Below, in pieces: positions 1-8,322 of a DNA stretch of 64,000 bases. The notes under the pieces were generated by a model. It worked only from the letters and a program-made list of their open reading frames with translations. It had not been told where the DNA came from and did not search any database. Numbering within the stretch: the stretch's first letter is position 1; each line of letters opens with the position of its first letter. The position numbers were made by a program, and so were the translations under genes. Source of the stretch: an uncultured Fibrobacter sp. (GTDB lineage Bacteria; Fibrobacterota; Fibrobacteria; Fibrobacterales; Fibrobacteraceae); the NCBI RefSeq assembly GCF_947166265.1, contig NZ_CAMVDO010000013.1, forward strand, positions 24,107-88,106, read 5' to 3'.

Positions 1-594
1 ATTTTTAAAACGAGTACGATTAGAAGCATTAGCCTTCATTTTAGCTTCAAAATATTCAAATCCAATTCCTGTTGAATCATCTGTAGATTCATTATTTTCT
101 ACAGTCAGGGGAATGTCTTTTTCGCTAATTTCTTTTATCTGTTTTGTTAGAGATCCCTTCAAAAAACCGTCAATGAAGAATTCTTCAACCTTATCGCACC
201 CTACTTTTTCTATTGCAAATTTTTGGACTTTCTTTTCTATTAAAAATTTTAAAATAATACTAGAATCAGTCACAATTTGCAACAGCGATTTTTCAATATC
301 TTCAGCATCAATATTATAAGTCCAATGACAATCCCTTTCTATTTTGGAAAAAACAGTCTTCGTTTTTGCTAAAAAAGAAATAGACAGGGTATCACTTGAA
401 AGAAGCGATTCCCGTTTTCGAAATTTCTTCCAAAATTCCTTTTGGTCAGTCCAAAAAGCATCTTCTTCAACAGAAGACTCCCCATGGAATTTGACTAAAT
501 CCATACATGAAGAACCTTGGCTTAAATTAACAACAAAAAGTCGCTTCTGCCAAAACACGAAAACATAGGATCTGTCATTGGACGTATCAATCAT
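1..594 (-). CDS. Unrecognised protein, last visible gene of the GrpE/Hsp70/HerA operon (partial)
   Basis: The reading frame is open from an ATG at 594 to the window edge (198 codons) and has no stop, so the 3' part lies outside. The ATG is 2 bases after the stop of the preceding gene, and an AGAAGG-type ribosome site lies in that gene's last codons, which fits translational coupling. The visible part is hydrophilic and mixed charged. It opens with a beta-rich stretch (SYVFVFWQKRLFVVNLS), continues with helical segments rich in Lys, Glu, Phe and Trp, and has no membrane segment or signal peptide. I recognise no domain. The base composition is as AT-rich as the rest of the operon and unlike the ribosomal genes further on. 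A role in the same complex as the Hsp70-like and HerA-like proteins is inferred from position only. Confidence 0.75.
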   Translation of the reverse strand, partial: MIDTSNDRSYVFVFWQKRLFVVNLSQGSSCMDLVKFHGESSVEEDAFWTDQKEFWKKFRKRESLLSSDTLSISFLAKTKTVFSKIERDCHWTYNIDAEDIEKSLLQIVTDSSIILKFLIEKKVQKFAIEKVGCDKVEEFFIDGFLKGSLTKQIKEISEKDIPLTVENNESTDDSTGIGFEYFEAKMKANASNRTRFKN

Positions 595-596
595 TT

Positions 597-1385
597 TTAT
601 TTACCTTCTCTTTTGTCATCTTCCGCTTTACGCTCGACATCGGTCTTTTGGAACTCTGCCTTAATATCATCCATAATATTTGCAGATTTCTGAGGATCCA
701 AATTTAAATCTGAGAAAAATCCCTTGAGTTCCTTTCCAGTCTTTACAAAGTCAATATTACCTTTCCCCGCAAAATATTCATAAACTGCAGTTAAATCAGA
801 CCATCCATTAGCCTTCAAGTTTTTCAAGAAATCAGCAAAATTAGGCGCCGTCATATAAGGAGCCGCACGTTTAATTAAACCTAAGGCATTAATCCCTTTT
901 ACCCCAAGATCCAATCCAACCTTTTCTGAAATGGCATTTCCTGTAATAGTGGCTCCAACTGCAGCATAGGCATATTGTTTAACAGGATTTTCCTTCATTT
1001 CGGCTTCCGCTTTTTTACGGTCATACTCAATATCATTTTTCAAATGATTGATGTACTCTTCGGTTGATTTGAAATCCTCCGGCTTTTTATCAGATTGACA
1101 AGCTCTGCATCCCAAGTCATCCATATCTTCATCATCTTCTTTGGTAAAAAGTCCCATCACATTTCCAATGCCGCCTAGAACATCCGATATACTCAAGCTA
1201 CCGAGCAATTTACCGCCAATAGAAGCAATGCCCGATGCCAAAGATTTGGCTCCAGCAACAAGGGTTCCGCCAATACTAGAAGCAAAACCTCCAATGGCAC
1301 TTGTTACAGCAGAAATGCCAGAACCAATAAAGCCCGCGACACATGAAAATGCAGCGCCAATACCAGCAAGTATTCCAAACAACAT
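597..1385 (-). CDS. Gly/Ala/Ser-rich hydrophobic protein (candidate membrane component or effector)
   Basis: A 262-aa protein. Residues 1-80 are almost entirely Gly, Ala, Ser, Ile, Leu and Val with repeated small-xxx-small spacing (GIGAAFSCVAGFIGSGIS), the pattern of glycine-zipper membrane helices. It is too long and too glycine-rich for a plain signal peptide. An acidic patch follows (residues 82-91), then a CxxC pair (C93, C96), a charged helical stretch, a second small-residue segment near 139-152 (AYAAVGATITG) and a Lys/Asp-rich tail. A good AAAGGAG site precedes the ATG. It lies 20 bases after the ATPase gene and 2 bases before the next gene. I know no named family for it. Membrane insertion is inferred from composition. 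In a conflict-system reading it would be the pore-forming or membrane-attached part. A surface or assembly protein is an alternative. Confidence 0.85.
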   Translation of the reverse strand: MLFGILAGIGAAFSCVAGFIGSGISAVTSAIGGFASSIGGTLVAGAKSLASGIASIGGKLLGSLSISDVLGGIGNVMGLFTKEDDEDMDDLGCRACQSDKKPEDFKSTEEYINHLKNDIEYDRKKAEAEMKENPVKQYAYAAVGATITGNAISEKVGLDLGVKGINALGLIKRAAPYMTAPNFADFLKNLKANGWSDLTAVYEYFAGKGNIDFVKTGKELKGFFSDLNLDPQKSANIMDDIKAEFQKTDVERKAEDDKREGK

Positions 1386-1405
1386 AATGATTCTCCTTTT
1401 TTTTG

Positions 1406-4400
1406 TTAGTTGTTAAAGCCCATAAAAAGATCACTTCTTAAATCTTTTAGCAGGCCGTTGTTGAAAATTTCAATGAAAGACTGTTTTCGTTCCTCCGAAT
1501 ACTTCGAATTCTCTTTACTAGAGTACAATAAGCGGTCCAAATATGAACTCAAGTATTCCAATGCTAAACCATTATTCACCAACAATTCAATTGTGATCAA
1601 TAATTCTTTTTCTTCATCGCGTCCCTCTTTATGATATCTAGAGCCTCCAACATAATTTACAAATTTTCTAGCAAAGTCAAGGCTTAAAATTTCTTTGGCA
1701 AAAAAATCCAAGGTGTTTGTCGAAACTTTTTTCCCTATTGAGGATTCTGCATAAAATTCAAGGCATGTTTTACGCAAAATCTCATCTGAATAGGGTTTGC
1801 GTCCAGTGTCATTATCTTCTTGGCGTTCAACCTTAATTTGCACAGGCTTATTCCAAGATCCAGATTTCCCTGTAGAGGTTGCATTTCCTGCATTTTGAGA
1901 AAACATAATGGCACGTCCTGTTTCAAGAGATGACAGGAAATTTTTCTGTTCGTCTTCCAAGGCCATCGTATTTCCAATAGCCTCCTTGTCATCTTGAGCA
2001 AAAAGACGGTGCACTATTTTAGTATTCGTATTCTTCAACACATCTGGTGTCAGTTTATTCGGAATCTGATCCGCAATAATGAAACACTCACCATATTTTC
2101 GAACCTCTGCAAGCATATCGGCAAAGATTTCTACGCTTTGCTTTCGATTCATACCATCACCAGGAGCCCACTTTGCAAGCAATCGGTGAGCTTCTTCAAC
2201 AAGCGTAATATGCTTAAATCCACTAGAATCGCGATACTTTTGTTTAATAATCTCTCCTAATACAGAAAGAATCAACCCCATAATAAGAGCTTTTTCGCCT
2301 GGATTCCTGATGGGTTCAAGTTCCAAGACAACCTTTCTGTCAAGAAGTTTGTTAAAATCTATGGAACGTGGTGTATTAAGCATTTTTCCTTTAGCACCAT
2401 GAGTGAGCGCCTGGAATCGTGCAACGATGGAGCCAATATATTCGTCTTTGAGGCGTTCATCAAATCCCTGCTCCCTTACAACTTCAGGGACCGCCGCAAT
2501 GAAGTCATCAATCATCGGGAAGGAGCAAACTCCTTCTGCATAGGGATCGTCGTAATGGCTATTCGTGTCATCCTCTTCATTCCATCCCTTGGCCTTGTAA
2601 ATTTTATAGATCGTAGCCTCTACAATTTGCGGAATCGCAGCTTCCATATCAAAAGATGCTTCAAAGCAGGCCTTAAGCATATCCACATGCGACGACAGAC
2701 TTTCGCCAGGCAGTAGCTCAAAAGGATTCAGTCTGAATGGAGCAACCCTATCATCGCCTAAAGTAAACACAAGTAAATCTTCATATTTTTGCTTTAGAAT
2801 TCGATATTCCGTTTTGGCCGGTTCAATAACACAGAACGGCAATTTGCTTTCTATAAGCAGACGCTGACACGTTGTAGTTTTTCCGCTACCAGTTACGCCC
2901 GTAACAAATACATGCTTGTCAAGGATATCTTTATCAAGATACACTTCCGTATCCAGGACATTGCCGCTTTGAACAAGCTTACCCATCAAAATAGACGATT
3001 CACTTTTTAAAGGCGTGTTCAAACCAAATTCAACTTCAGCCCTAAGCGGAAGTCCCCGAACTTCTTTTTGCGGTAAACCAGCAATTAAGCTAAGTTCCCT
3101 AGCCGAATAACAATTGCCAATGCTATAGAATGGAGAACGAGAATACACCGCATATACAGACTGTTTATCTTTGCCTATCAAGGGTCTATTGGCATGAGGT
3201 AATTGAAAATGCCTCATAGCATCAATGAGAGATTTATCATTAAGTTCCTTTACATTCTGTATTCGCAAAGGATTTTTGTTACCGCTTTCACCGGAATATA
3301 AAGCACAAATAGTGGATTTAAGTTCCTGCATCTGATCCGGTGTTTCCGTAAACAACAAAGCCGATGTCAAGAACAAGCCCTTACCTTTACTATAGTCAAG
3401 ACGTGGCAAAAGAACTTCATCTAGATATTTTTGCAAATCAACCAAACGTTTATCCAGCCTTTCTATAGTGAAAGACGTAGATGTATTTGTAGATGAACCT
3501 ACATTCTCTGAAACTGATTCTGTCTTCCCAGAAGTTTTGTTAACTGTTTTACTTTCAGAAACGGTTGTTGATGTAGAAGATCCTCTTTGATCCGTATGGC
3601 TTGTTCCGCCGGACTCATTTGTGCTGTGTTTTCCCTGATTTGAAGACGTCCCTTTCCCTTCAGAGTGCGATTTTGTATCAGAATATCCTGTGTTAGAGCC
3701 ATCTGTTTTAGATTTTGCGGAACTCGCACCTTCCGACGATGAGGAACTCGATCCATTTGTGGTCGTAACCCCCATAGTTTTACCATCAGAAAAACTTCCC
3801 TGCTGAGACATTTTTGAAAATGTTGCCATTTCACTGTAAAGATCATAGACATCATTTTCAATATCTAATATTTCTGCATCCTTCAAAGGACGAGCAATCA
3901 GCATAAATGCAAAATTTTCATTCTGCATTACGTCAACAAGCCTGTTCACCGCTTGAAATTCTTCATCATCCTTATTAATTCCCGGAATACCTTGCATCAA
4001 GTGAATATTCTTGTACACCTTATCATTATTGAGCAAACTCAATATCTGTTTTTTTTCTTCAGGTTCAAGACTTTTTACGGAACTGCCTCTAAAATTTCCT
4101 AAAATACTAGTTTTGAGAATACGGTCCGCGATATCACATAAAGCAACATCCGTTTTTTGGGAGTCATACAAATCAGATGCCACCCCAAAATAGAAAGACA
4201 CGCCTTTTTGTCTATCACCTATTAAAAGGTAAATAAAGTTGATTCCTTCCATACGTAATGCGGAAACAACATTCTCAAGAGCTTCCTTACGTGGCGCAGT
4301 CTTTTCGTAGGTAACTTCTTCGATACGGAACAATTCAAAATTGCTCAGCAAATCTAGTTTTTTATCAATCGCCTTTACCGGAAGCGATTCATTGGGAACT

Positions 4401-4450
4401 ATTCTTAAACACTTTAGCAAGTTATTGATTTTCGATTGATCTGCTAACAT
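1406..4450 (-). CDS. HerA/FtsK-type ATP-binding protein with a long Ser/Thr/Gly linker
   Basis: A 1014-aa P-loop ATPase. Walker A is GVTGSGKTTT at residues 518-527 and Walker B is LVEEAH at 750-755. A sensor-like IIADQ follows at 791-795 and NTKIVHRL at about 810. This order and spacing match the HerA/VirB4/DUF87 branch of the FtsK-HerA superfamily, whose members are usually hexameric motors on DNA or protein. The N-terminal ~210 residues are an unrecognised mixed alpha/beta region. Residues ~216-327 are low complexity, nearly all Ser, Thr, Gly, Lys and Asn, and look like a flexible tether. A ~115-residue all-helical C-terminal region follows the ATPase core. AGGAGC sits 4 bases before the ATG and the gap to the Hsp70-like gene is 8 bases, so the two are co-translated. 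HerA-like ATPases occur in several bacterial defence systems as well as in secretion, and the sequence alone does not decide which. Confidence 0.9.
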   Translation of the reverse strand: MLADQSKINNLLKCLRIVPNESLPVKAIDKKLDLLSNFELFRIEEVTYEKTAPRKEALENVVSALRMEGINFIYLLIGDRQKGVSFYFGVASDLYDSQKTDVALCDIADRILKTSILGNFRGSSVKSLEPEEKKQILSLLNNDKVYKNIHLMQGIPGINKDDEEFQAVNRLVDVMQNENFAFMLIARPLKDAEILDIENDVYDLYSEMATFSKMSQQGSFSDGKTMGVTTTNGSSSSSSEGASSAKSKTDGSNTGYSDTKSHSEGKGTSSNQGKHSTNESGGTSHTDQRGSSTSTTVSESKTVNKTSGKTESVSENVGSSTNTSTSFTIERLDKRLVDLQKYLDEVLLPRLDYSKGKGLFLTSALLFTETPDQMQELKSTICALYSGESGNKNPLRIQNVKELNDKSLIDAMRHFQLPHANRPLIGKDKQSVYAVYSRSPFYSIGNCYSARELSLIAGLPQKEVRGLPLRAEVEFGLNTPLKSESSILMGKLVQSGNVLDTEVYLDKDILDKHVFVTGVTGSGKTTTCQRLLIESKLPFCVIEPAKTEYRILKQKYEDLLVFTLGDDRVAPFRLNPFELLPGESLSSHVDMLKACFEASFDMEAAIPQIVEATIYKIYKAKGWNEEDDTNSHYDDPYAEGVCSFPMIDDFIAAVPEVVREQGFDERLKDEYIGSIVARFQALTHGAKGKMLNTPRSIDFNKLLDRKVVLELEPIRNPGEKALIMGLILSVLGEIIKQKYRDSSGFKHITLVEEAHRLLAKWAPGDGMNRKQSVEIFADMLAEVRKYGECFIIADQIPNKLTPDVLKNTNTKIVHRLFAQDDKEAIGNTMALEDEQKNFLSSLETGRAIMFSQNAGNATSTGKSGSWNKPVQIKVERQEDNDTGRKPYSDEILRKTCLEFYAESSIGKKVSTNTLDFFAKEILSLDFARKFVNYVGGSRYHKEGRDEEKELLITIELLVNNGLALEYLSSYLDRLLYSSKENSKYSEERKQSFIEIFNNGLLKDLRSDLFMGFNN

Positions 4451-4458
4451 ATTTGCTC

Positions 4459-7425
4459 CTATCTTGACAAAATAATTTCTTTCCCGTTATTACATTCGTT
4501 TTCAGACTTAGCAATAGCCCATTCCAATGTATGCGGATCTTTTGCACGGATGAAAAAGCCAGCTTCTTTATCTACGGCATTAAAACTGCATCGGATTCTT
4601 TTAGTTTTAACAATATTCAATTTGTTAGTTATCGCAGACGGAGTGTCTGTATAATAAATTTCCATCGCATCATCATCCTCTTCAACATCCATAAACCTAT
4701 ACCAAACACCTATTTCAAGCCGACCCGCATTCTGGTCAACATTCTTATCGTTGATAATTTGGAATTTATTCCTAGAGTTAAAACCAACATAGAAGGCAAA
4801 GAATTTTTCGCCGTTATCGTTATCAAGATTAAGATTTTCAACTTTAATTCGCCCACCTTTTCTAGACAACAAGAGACCAAAGGCGACACCAGTCTTTCCT
4901 GTGGGTCGTTCCATCTCATCCCTTGAATCCGCATAATCTGGATTCGATTCCTGCAATGTTTTGTAGAAATCTTCCGAGCCAATAGGCGGGAGAATTCGGC
5001 ACTCAATTGGTAAATCTTCTTTATGCTGTTCAAGATATTGATTAAAAAGTTCCTTGACGATTGGAGATTTTGAAGAATTACCAGCCAAAAGAATGTTGAA
5101 CGACTCCATCCTCATTTCTTTATCATTTCTCTTATAGAAGGCAGAATGGAATGCTGCAAAAAATTGTTGGACCCCCATATCAATTCTTGATTTCAAAATA
5201 GCCATGATTTCATTTCGATTGGCGTCCAGCCTAAAACCGGTAATCAATTCGCCTTTAGCATTGAGTAGGTTTACTTCCAACGACTCCTGATTGTCAAGAG
5301 AATTCTTCTCACCTTCAGTTTCAGTGCCTTCCCAAATAGGTCGCAACGCTTTCATTAAGTTCTTGATATTGTAAGCAGCTTCACATGAGTTATTATCAAT
5401 CAGCATTTCAGAACCCTGAAAATCATTGCACTCCGCAGGCTGCATAAAGGTAATTCCTTCTTTGCTAAGGATCTTTGCATTCTTTTTGAATATTTCAAAA
5501 GCCAGTAAGGCAAGCAAATTTTCCCCACCAAGATAGCGATCTCCCTGCGCTCCGTAATGGGTTATGATAAAATCATACCTTGGTTTTGTAGAGGTCTGCC
5601 ATTCACCGAAATCAAAATCCGTTGTACCGCCACCGAAATCAAAGACTCCAAAATAAACTTTCTTACCATCTTCGGGAATAAAATTATATTCTCGCATAGC
5701 ACATGCAGCATAAGCTGCCGGCTCGTTAATTTGCCCATTGACCCTAAATCGCTCCATCAACTCCTTTTTCTCAACAACCGCTGTAGGAAGTGATTTCAGC
5801 AAGCCTCTTCTAAAGCTCTCCGTAATATGCTTTTGAACTGCAACTTCATAAGTTACAGGGAACGAAAGATAGTAATCCAAAAAAATTCCATTTCGCATAT
5901 TGTTGATGTACAATCCCAAGTAATAAGCATATACTTCTATGGGATCAAAATCATTTTGCGAATCCAACTCTTTAAAAGGAGGCAATTCAATCTTTGTCTT
6001 TGACTTATCTATCAACACATATTTTTTATTGCTGGATGAATTACCGGCCCACTGCTTCAAATCTGAGAAAAAAGCAGTATATTCACCATTTGTTGTGCTT
6101 GCAAAAAAATCCTCATAAGCCTGATGTGAAATTTTCAAATCATTCCATTCCGTTTGAGGACGATTTCCAATGGCATAAGCATTCATAAACTGATTGATTG
6201 AAATCAGTTCCATTGTAGTGGGATTTTCATAATGTTGCTTAGAAACCTCTTTTCTCAGTTCTCCCGTTCCAATTCGCATCGGAACAATGCGTTCGCTGTC
6301 AGATTGGAAAACAACAACCGTGCTTTTTGTGCCAAAATCAATCCCAACAACACCACTTTCATGAACATCTTGACACGGATTTCGAGCATACAAGCCGTCA
6401 TATTGATCTTCCGCACCCCAAAGTTCCCAATGACCTCGGTTCGGATCCTTTACTAGCTTCTCGTCATAAGGTTCCAAGTCTGCACGATTTTTATCGCAAT
6501 TAAGAAGATCATCGAGAATATTTTCCGAATGTAGCTTCGATATAATTGTTTGTGAAGAAAAATCGGATATGTTATCTTTTATGGATTTGATTCGTTGTAA
6601 TTGTTCATTTACGATTTTAAGAAGTTCTAACAGATCTTTTCTTGAGATTTTTTCTTCTTTATGATTTACTGAAATAAAGCAATCTAAAACATTTACAAAT
6701 AACTTCTGAATACCTTTGTCATAAAGGTATGAAATTTGAAGATTATGAGAACATATTGTATGCAATAAGCTCTGTACCGAATAAATTCTTTCTTTTAATT
6801 CGAAAGTCGGCCATTTGTATGATTCACTTGTATAGCTACTTCTATTTCTATTAATGCTATTTACGCCATAAACGTTATAGCAATCGTTGCTTCTTGTTGC
6901 AAAATATCGATCACCTTCTAAAACAGAATTATTACCCAAATTTAAGTTCTTTAAAAAGGAGGATAATGAGGAAAAATCTAATTTTTCAATATGACTGTTT
7001 CTAGGTAGAGTCCATGAAAAGTCGGGGTCATTATATGGCGTAATAAGTTCTTGCTTGCTGATTCTGCCTGTGGGATCAAGAACGAATACATCTAAATCTT
7101 TACAGTAGACAACTCGGACATTTTCACTTATATTAAAAAGAATAAACGGTTTGTATTGTACTAAAAATTCAAGAACCTTTACCAATATTGAATGCCGTTG
7201 TTCATAGAATTCTTTTGTATCGGGCGCAGTTTGTTCATTCTCTTTGAGCGTTTGCAATGCACTTAGCAATATGGTTTCCGCATCCATAGTTTTCAATTCT
7301 TCTTCGTCCATCATTTGACTATCCTTTTTTTGATTTTGTTTATAATTCTGATTAATTTGATTAACAGTCTCTCTTACAATTGAGCCTACTATTCCACCAA
7401 TTAGACCACTAGTGCTTTCAGACAT
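4459..7425 (-). CDS. Divergent Hsp70/actin-fold ATPase with ~350-aa N-terminal extension
   Basis: A 988-aa protein whose nucleotide-binding fold starts only at about residue 355. The phosphate-1 loop is GIDFGTKST (361-369), connect-1 is NEPAAYAACA (567-576), phosphate-2 is FDFGGGTTDFDFG (595-607) and the adenosine motif is ILLAGNSSKSP (778-788). These are the Hsp70/actin signatures. The canonical C-terminal substrate-binding domain is not recognisable; about 150 residues of beta-rich sequence replace it. The N-terminal extension opens with a Gly/Ile/Val amphipathic stretch (LIGGIVGSIV) and continues with helical, non-catalytic sequence. Normal DnaK is about 640 aa with the ATPase at the very N-terminus, so this is not the housekeeping chaperone. 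The start codon overlaps the GrpE-like gene by 25 bases, so translation is coupled. A substrate-specific chaperone or ATP-driven switch for its operon partners is inferred. Confidence 0.92.
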   Translation of the reverse strand: MSESTSGLIGGIVGSIVRETVNQINQNYKQNQKKDSQMMDEEELKTMDAETILLSALQTLKENEQTAPDTKEFYEQRHSILVKVLEFLVQYKPFILFNISENVRVVYCKDLDVFVLDPTGRISKQELITPYNDPDFSWTLPRNSHIEKLDFSSLSSFLKNLNLGNNSVLEGDRYFATRSNDCYNVYGVNSINRNRSSYTSESYKWPTFELKERIYSVQSLLHTICSHNLQISYLYDKGIQKLFVNVLDCFISVNHKEEKISRKDLLELLKIVNEQLQRIKSIKDNISDFSSQTIISKLHSENILDDLLNCDKNRADLEPYDEKLVKDPNRGHWELWGAEDQYDGLYARNPCQDVHESGVVGIDFGTKSTVVVFQSDSERIVPMRIGTGELRKEVSKQHYENPTTMELISINQFMNAYAIGNRPQTEWNDLKISHQAYEDFFASTTNGEYTAFFSDLKQWAGNSSSNKKYVLIDKSKTKIELPPFKELDSQNDFDPIEVYAYYLGLYINNMRNGIFLDYYLSFPVTYEVAVQKHITESFRRGLLKSLPTAVVEKKELMERFRVNGQINEPAAYAACAMREYNFIPEDGKKVYFGVFDFGGGTTDFDFGEWQTSTKPRYDFIITHYGAQGDRYLGGENLLALLAFEIFKKNAKILSKEGITFMQPAECNDFQGSEMLIDNNSCEAAYNIKNLMKALRPIWEGTETEGEKNSLDNQESLEVNLLNAKGELITGFRLDANRNEIMAILKSRIDMGVQQFFAAFHSAFYKRNDKEMRMESFNILLAGNSSKSPIVKELFNQYLEQHKEDLPIECRILPPIGSEDFYKTLQESNPDYADSRDEMERPTGKTGVAFGLLLSRKGGRIKVENLNLDNDNGEKFFAFYVGFNSRNKFQIINDKNVDQNAGRLEIGVWYRFMDVEEDDDAMEIYYTDTPSAITNKLNIVKTKRIRCSFNAVDKEAGFFIRAKDPHTLEWAIAKSENECNNGKEIILSR

Positions 7426-8099
7426 ACTTCACCCTTAAGCATTAACCCACAAGTCAAAACTCTTGTTACTTTCACACGGTTTTTCCCTTCGCAATGAATA
7501 TGTTTTTCGTCATCAAAAACTTCTCCTGGTTTAACTTTTAATTCCTTGGCTTTATCATTCATTCTCTCATAAATAGAGATAAAGTATTTTAAAATTTTTC
7601 CCATTTTTTCCGCCAAATCAAATTCTTTTTTCGTTGTGTAGACACGAATCGTTTCAGCAAAATTCCTAATGCGGCTAAGATCTGTTCCACAAACAATGAA
7701 ATCTTCAAAATTATCACTTAATATGTTTCGCAAAGTCTTTTTGACCGTATCAGGCAAAGCCTGATAAGTTTGCTTTATTTCGATCAACCGTTCAAAAGGT
7801 TTTAAGGCATCTTCGGTTTCTTTAAGCTTCGCTTTCAAATCACGAACAGAATCGCTTACTTCTTTTTGCTGATTCTTACTTTCAGCAAGATCCTTTTGTA
7901 GAATTTCATTCTGCTTCTTGAGTTTCGAGCACTCCTCCTGAGCATTTTTCAATTTTTCATTACATTCCTTGATCTTTTTCGCATCATCCAAACACTCTTC
8001 TTCATCGGAAGATTGTTCCAAAAGGCGTTGTACCTTTTTGCAGATTTTTGAATCTTTCAAAGTTTCTAAAAGCATATTCTCAAACTCTTCTTGTTCCAT
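7401..8099 (-). CDS. Coiled-coil protein with GrpE-like C-terminal domain
   Basis: First gene of the operon. I chose the ATG at 8099 (232 aa) because AAAGGA lies 6 bases upstream. An in-frame ATG at 8135 overlaps a TATATT that looks like a -10 box. Residues ~38-105 are a dense heptad coiled coil rich in Lys, Glu and Cys. A helical middle follows. The last ~45 residues read PGEVFDDEKHIH then VTRVLTCGLMLKGEVCLKAL, which matches the GrpE beta-domain pattern (vGd.FDP..HeA, then V..GY.l.grvlRPA.V). GrpE is the nucleotide-exchange factor of DnaK, and here an Hsp70-like gene starts 25 bases before this stop. A dedicated exchange factor for that divergent Hsp70 is therefore a reasonable inference. 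The similarity is by eye only, and the rest is shorter on GrpE features than a housekeeping GrpE. Confidence 0.85.
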   Translation of the reverse strand: MEQEEFENMLLETLKDSKICKKVQRLLEQSSDEEECLDDAKKIKECNEKLKNAQEECSKLKKQNEILQKDLAESKNQQKEVSDSVRDLKAKLKETEDALKPFERLIEIKQTYQALPDTVKKTLRNILSDNFEDFIVCGTDLSRIRNFAETIRVYTTKKEFDLAEKMGKILKYFISIYERMNDKAKELKVKPGEVFDDEKHIHCEGKNRVKVTRVLTCGLMLKGEVCLKALVV

Positions 8100-8183
8100 T
8101 TTTGATCCTTTTTTACTTATCAAACAATATAACATATTTTTTCGTTACATTCTAAAAAAAATTCATTTTTTTTCGATCCTCGT

Positions 8184-8200
8184 TATTCCAACTTGGAATA
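8184..8200. promoter_or_regulatory. Palindrome 1 in the divergent intergenic region (candidate operator)
   Basis: TATTCCAACTTGGAATA is a perfect inverted repeat with 8-base arms around one base. It lies between the minus-strand operon (start 8099) and the plus-strand FISUMP gene (start 8323). It shares the TTCCA half-site with the second palindrome, whose centre is 53 bases away, about five helical turns. No cognate regulator is visible nearby. Confidence 0.5.
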
Positions 8201-8234
8201 CATCTTTTTAAGGCAAAGAGCCATTTTTCTATAA

Positions 8235-8255
8235 AAGTTCCACTTTCTGGAACTT
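8235..8255. promoter_or_regulatory. Palindrome 2 in the divergent intergenic region (candidate operator)
   Basis: AAGTTCCA and TGGAACTT are perfect 8-base arms around a CTTTC loop. This site ends 15 bases before the -35 box proposed for the FISUMP gene, so a protein bound here could act on that promoter. As RNA it could also fold, with T-rich sequence after it on both strands, but no gene on either strand would need a terminator at this place. Confidence 0.5.
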
Positions 8256-8270
8256 GGATTTTTTGTGTAT

Positions 8271-8298
8271 TTGAATCCGGTCGTAGCCGAGGTATATT
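8271..8298 (+). promoter_or_regulatory. Likely sigma70-type promoter of the FISUMP gene
   Basis: TTGAAT (8271-8276) and TATATT (8293-8298) are separated by 16 bases. Transcription would start about 15-20 bases before the start codon at 8323, which is preceded by AAAGGA. TATATT also appears as the likely -10 box of the two nuclease leaders downstream. Confidence 0.5.
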
Positions 8299-8322
8299 TA
8301 TCCTCCCAACCAAAGGATTCTT

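Noticed and set aside
3499..3861. 120-codon frame inside the HerA-type ATPase linker
   Set aside because: Alternate frame of a low-complexity Ser/Thr region. No ribosome site, and the main frame is clearly coding.
4459..7425. Housekeeping dnaK or SrfB-type virulence protein
   Set aside because: The ATPase motifs start at residue ~360 and no DnaK substrate domain is visible. The length resembles SrfB, but I cannot see the SrfB start or its usual partners.
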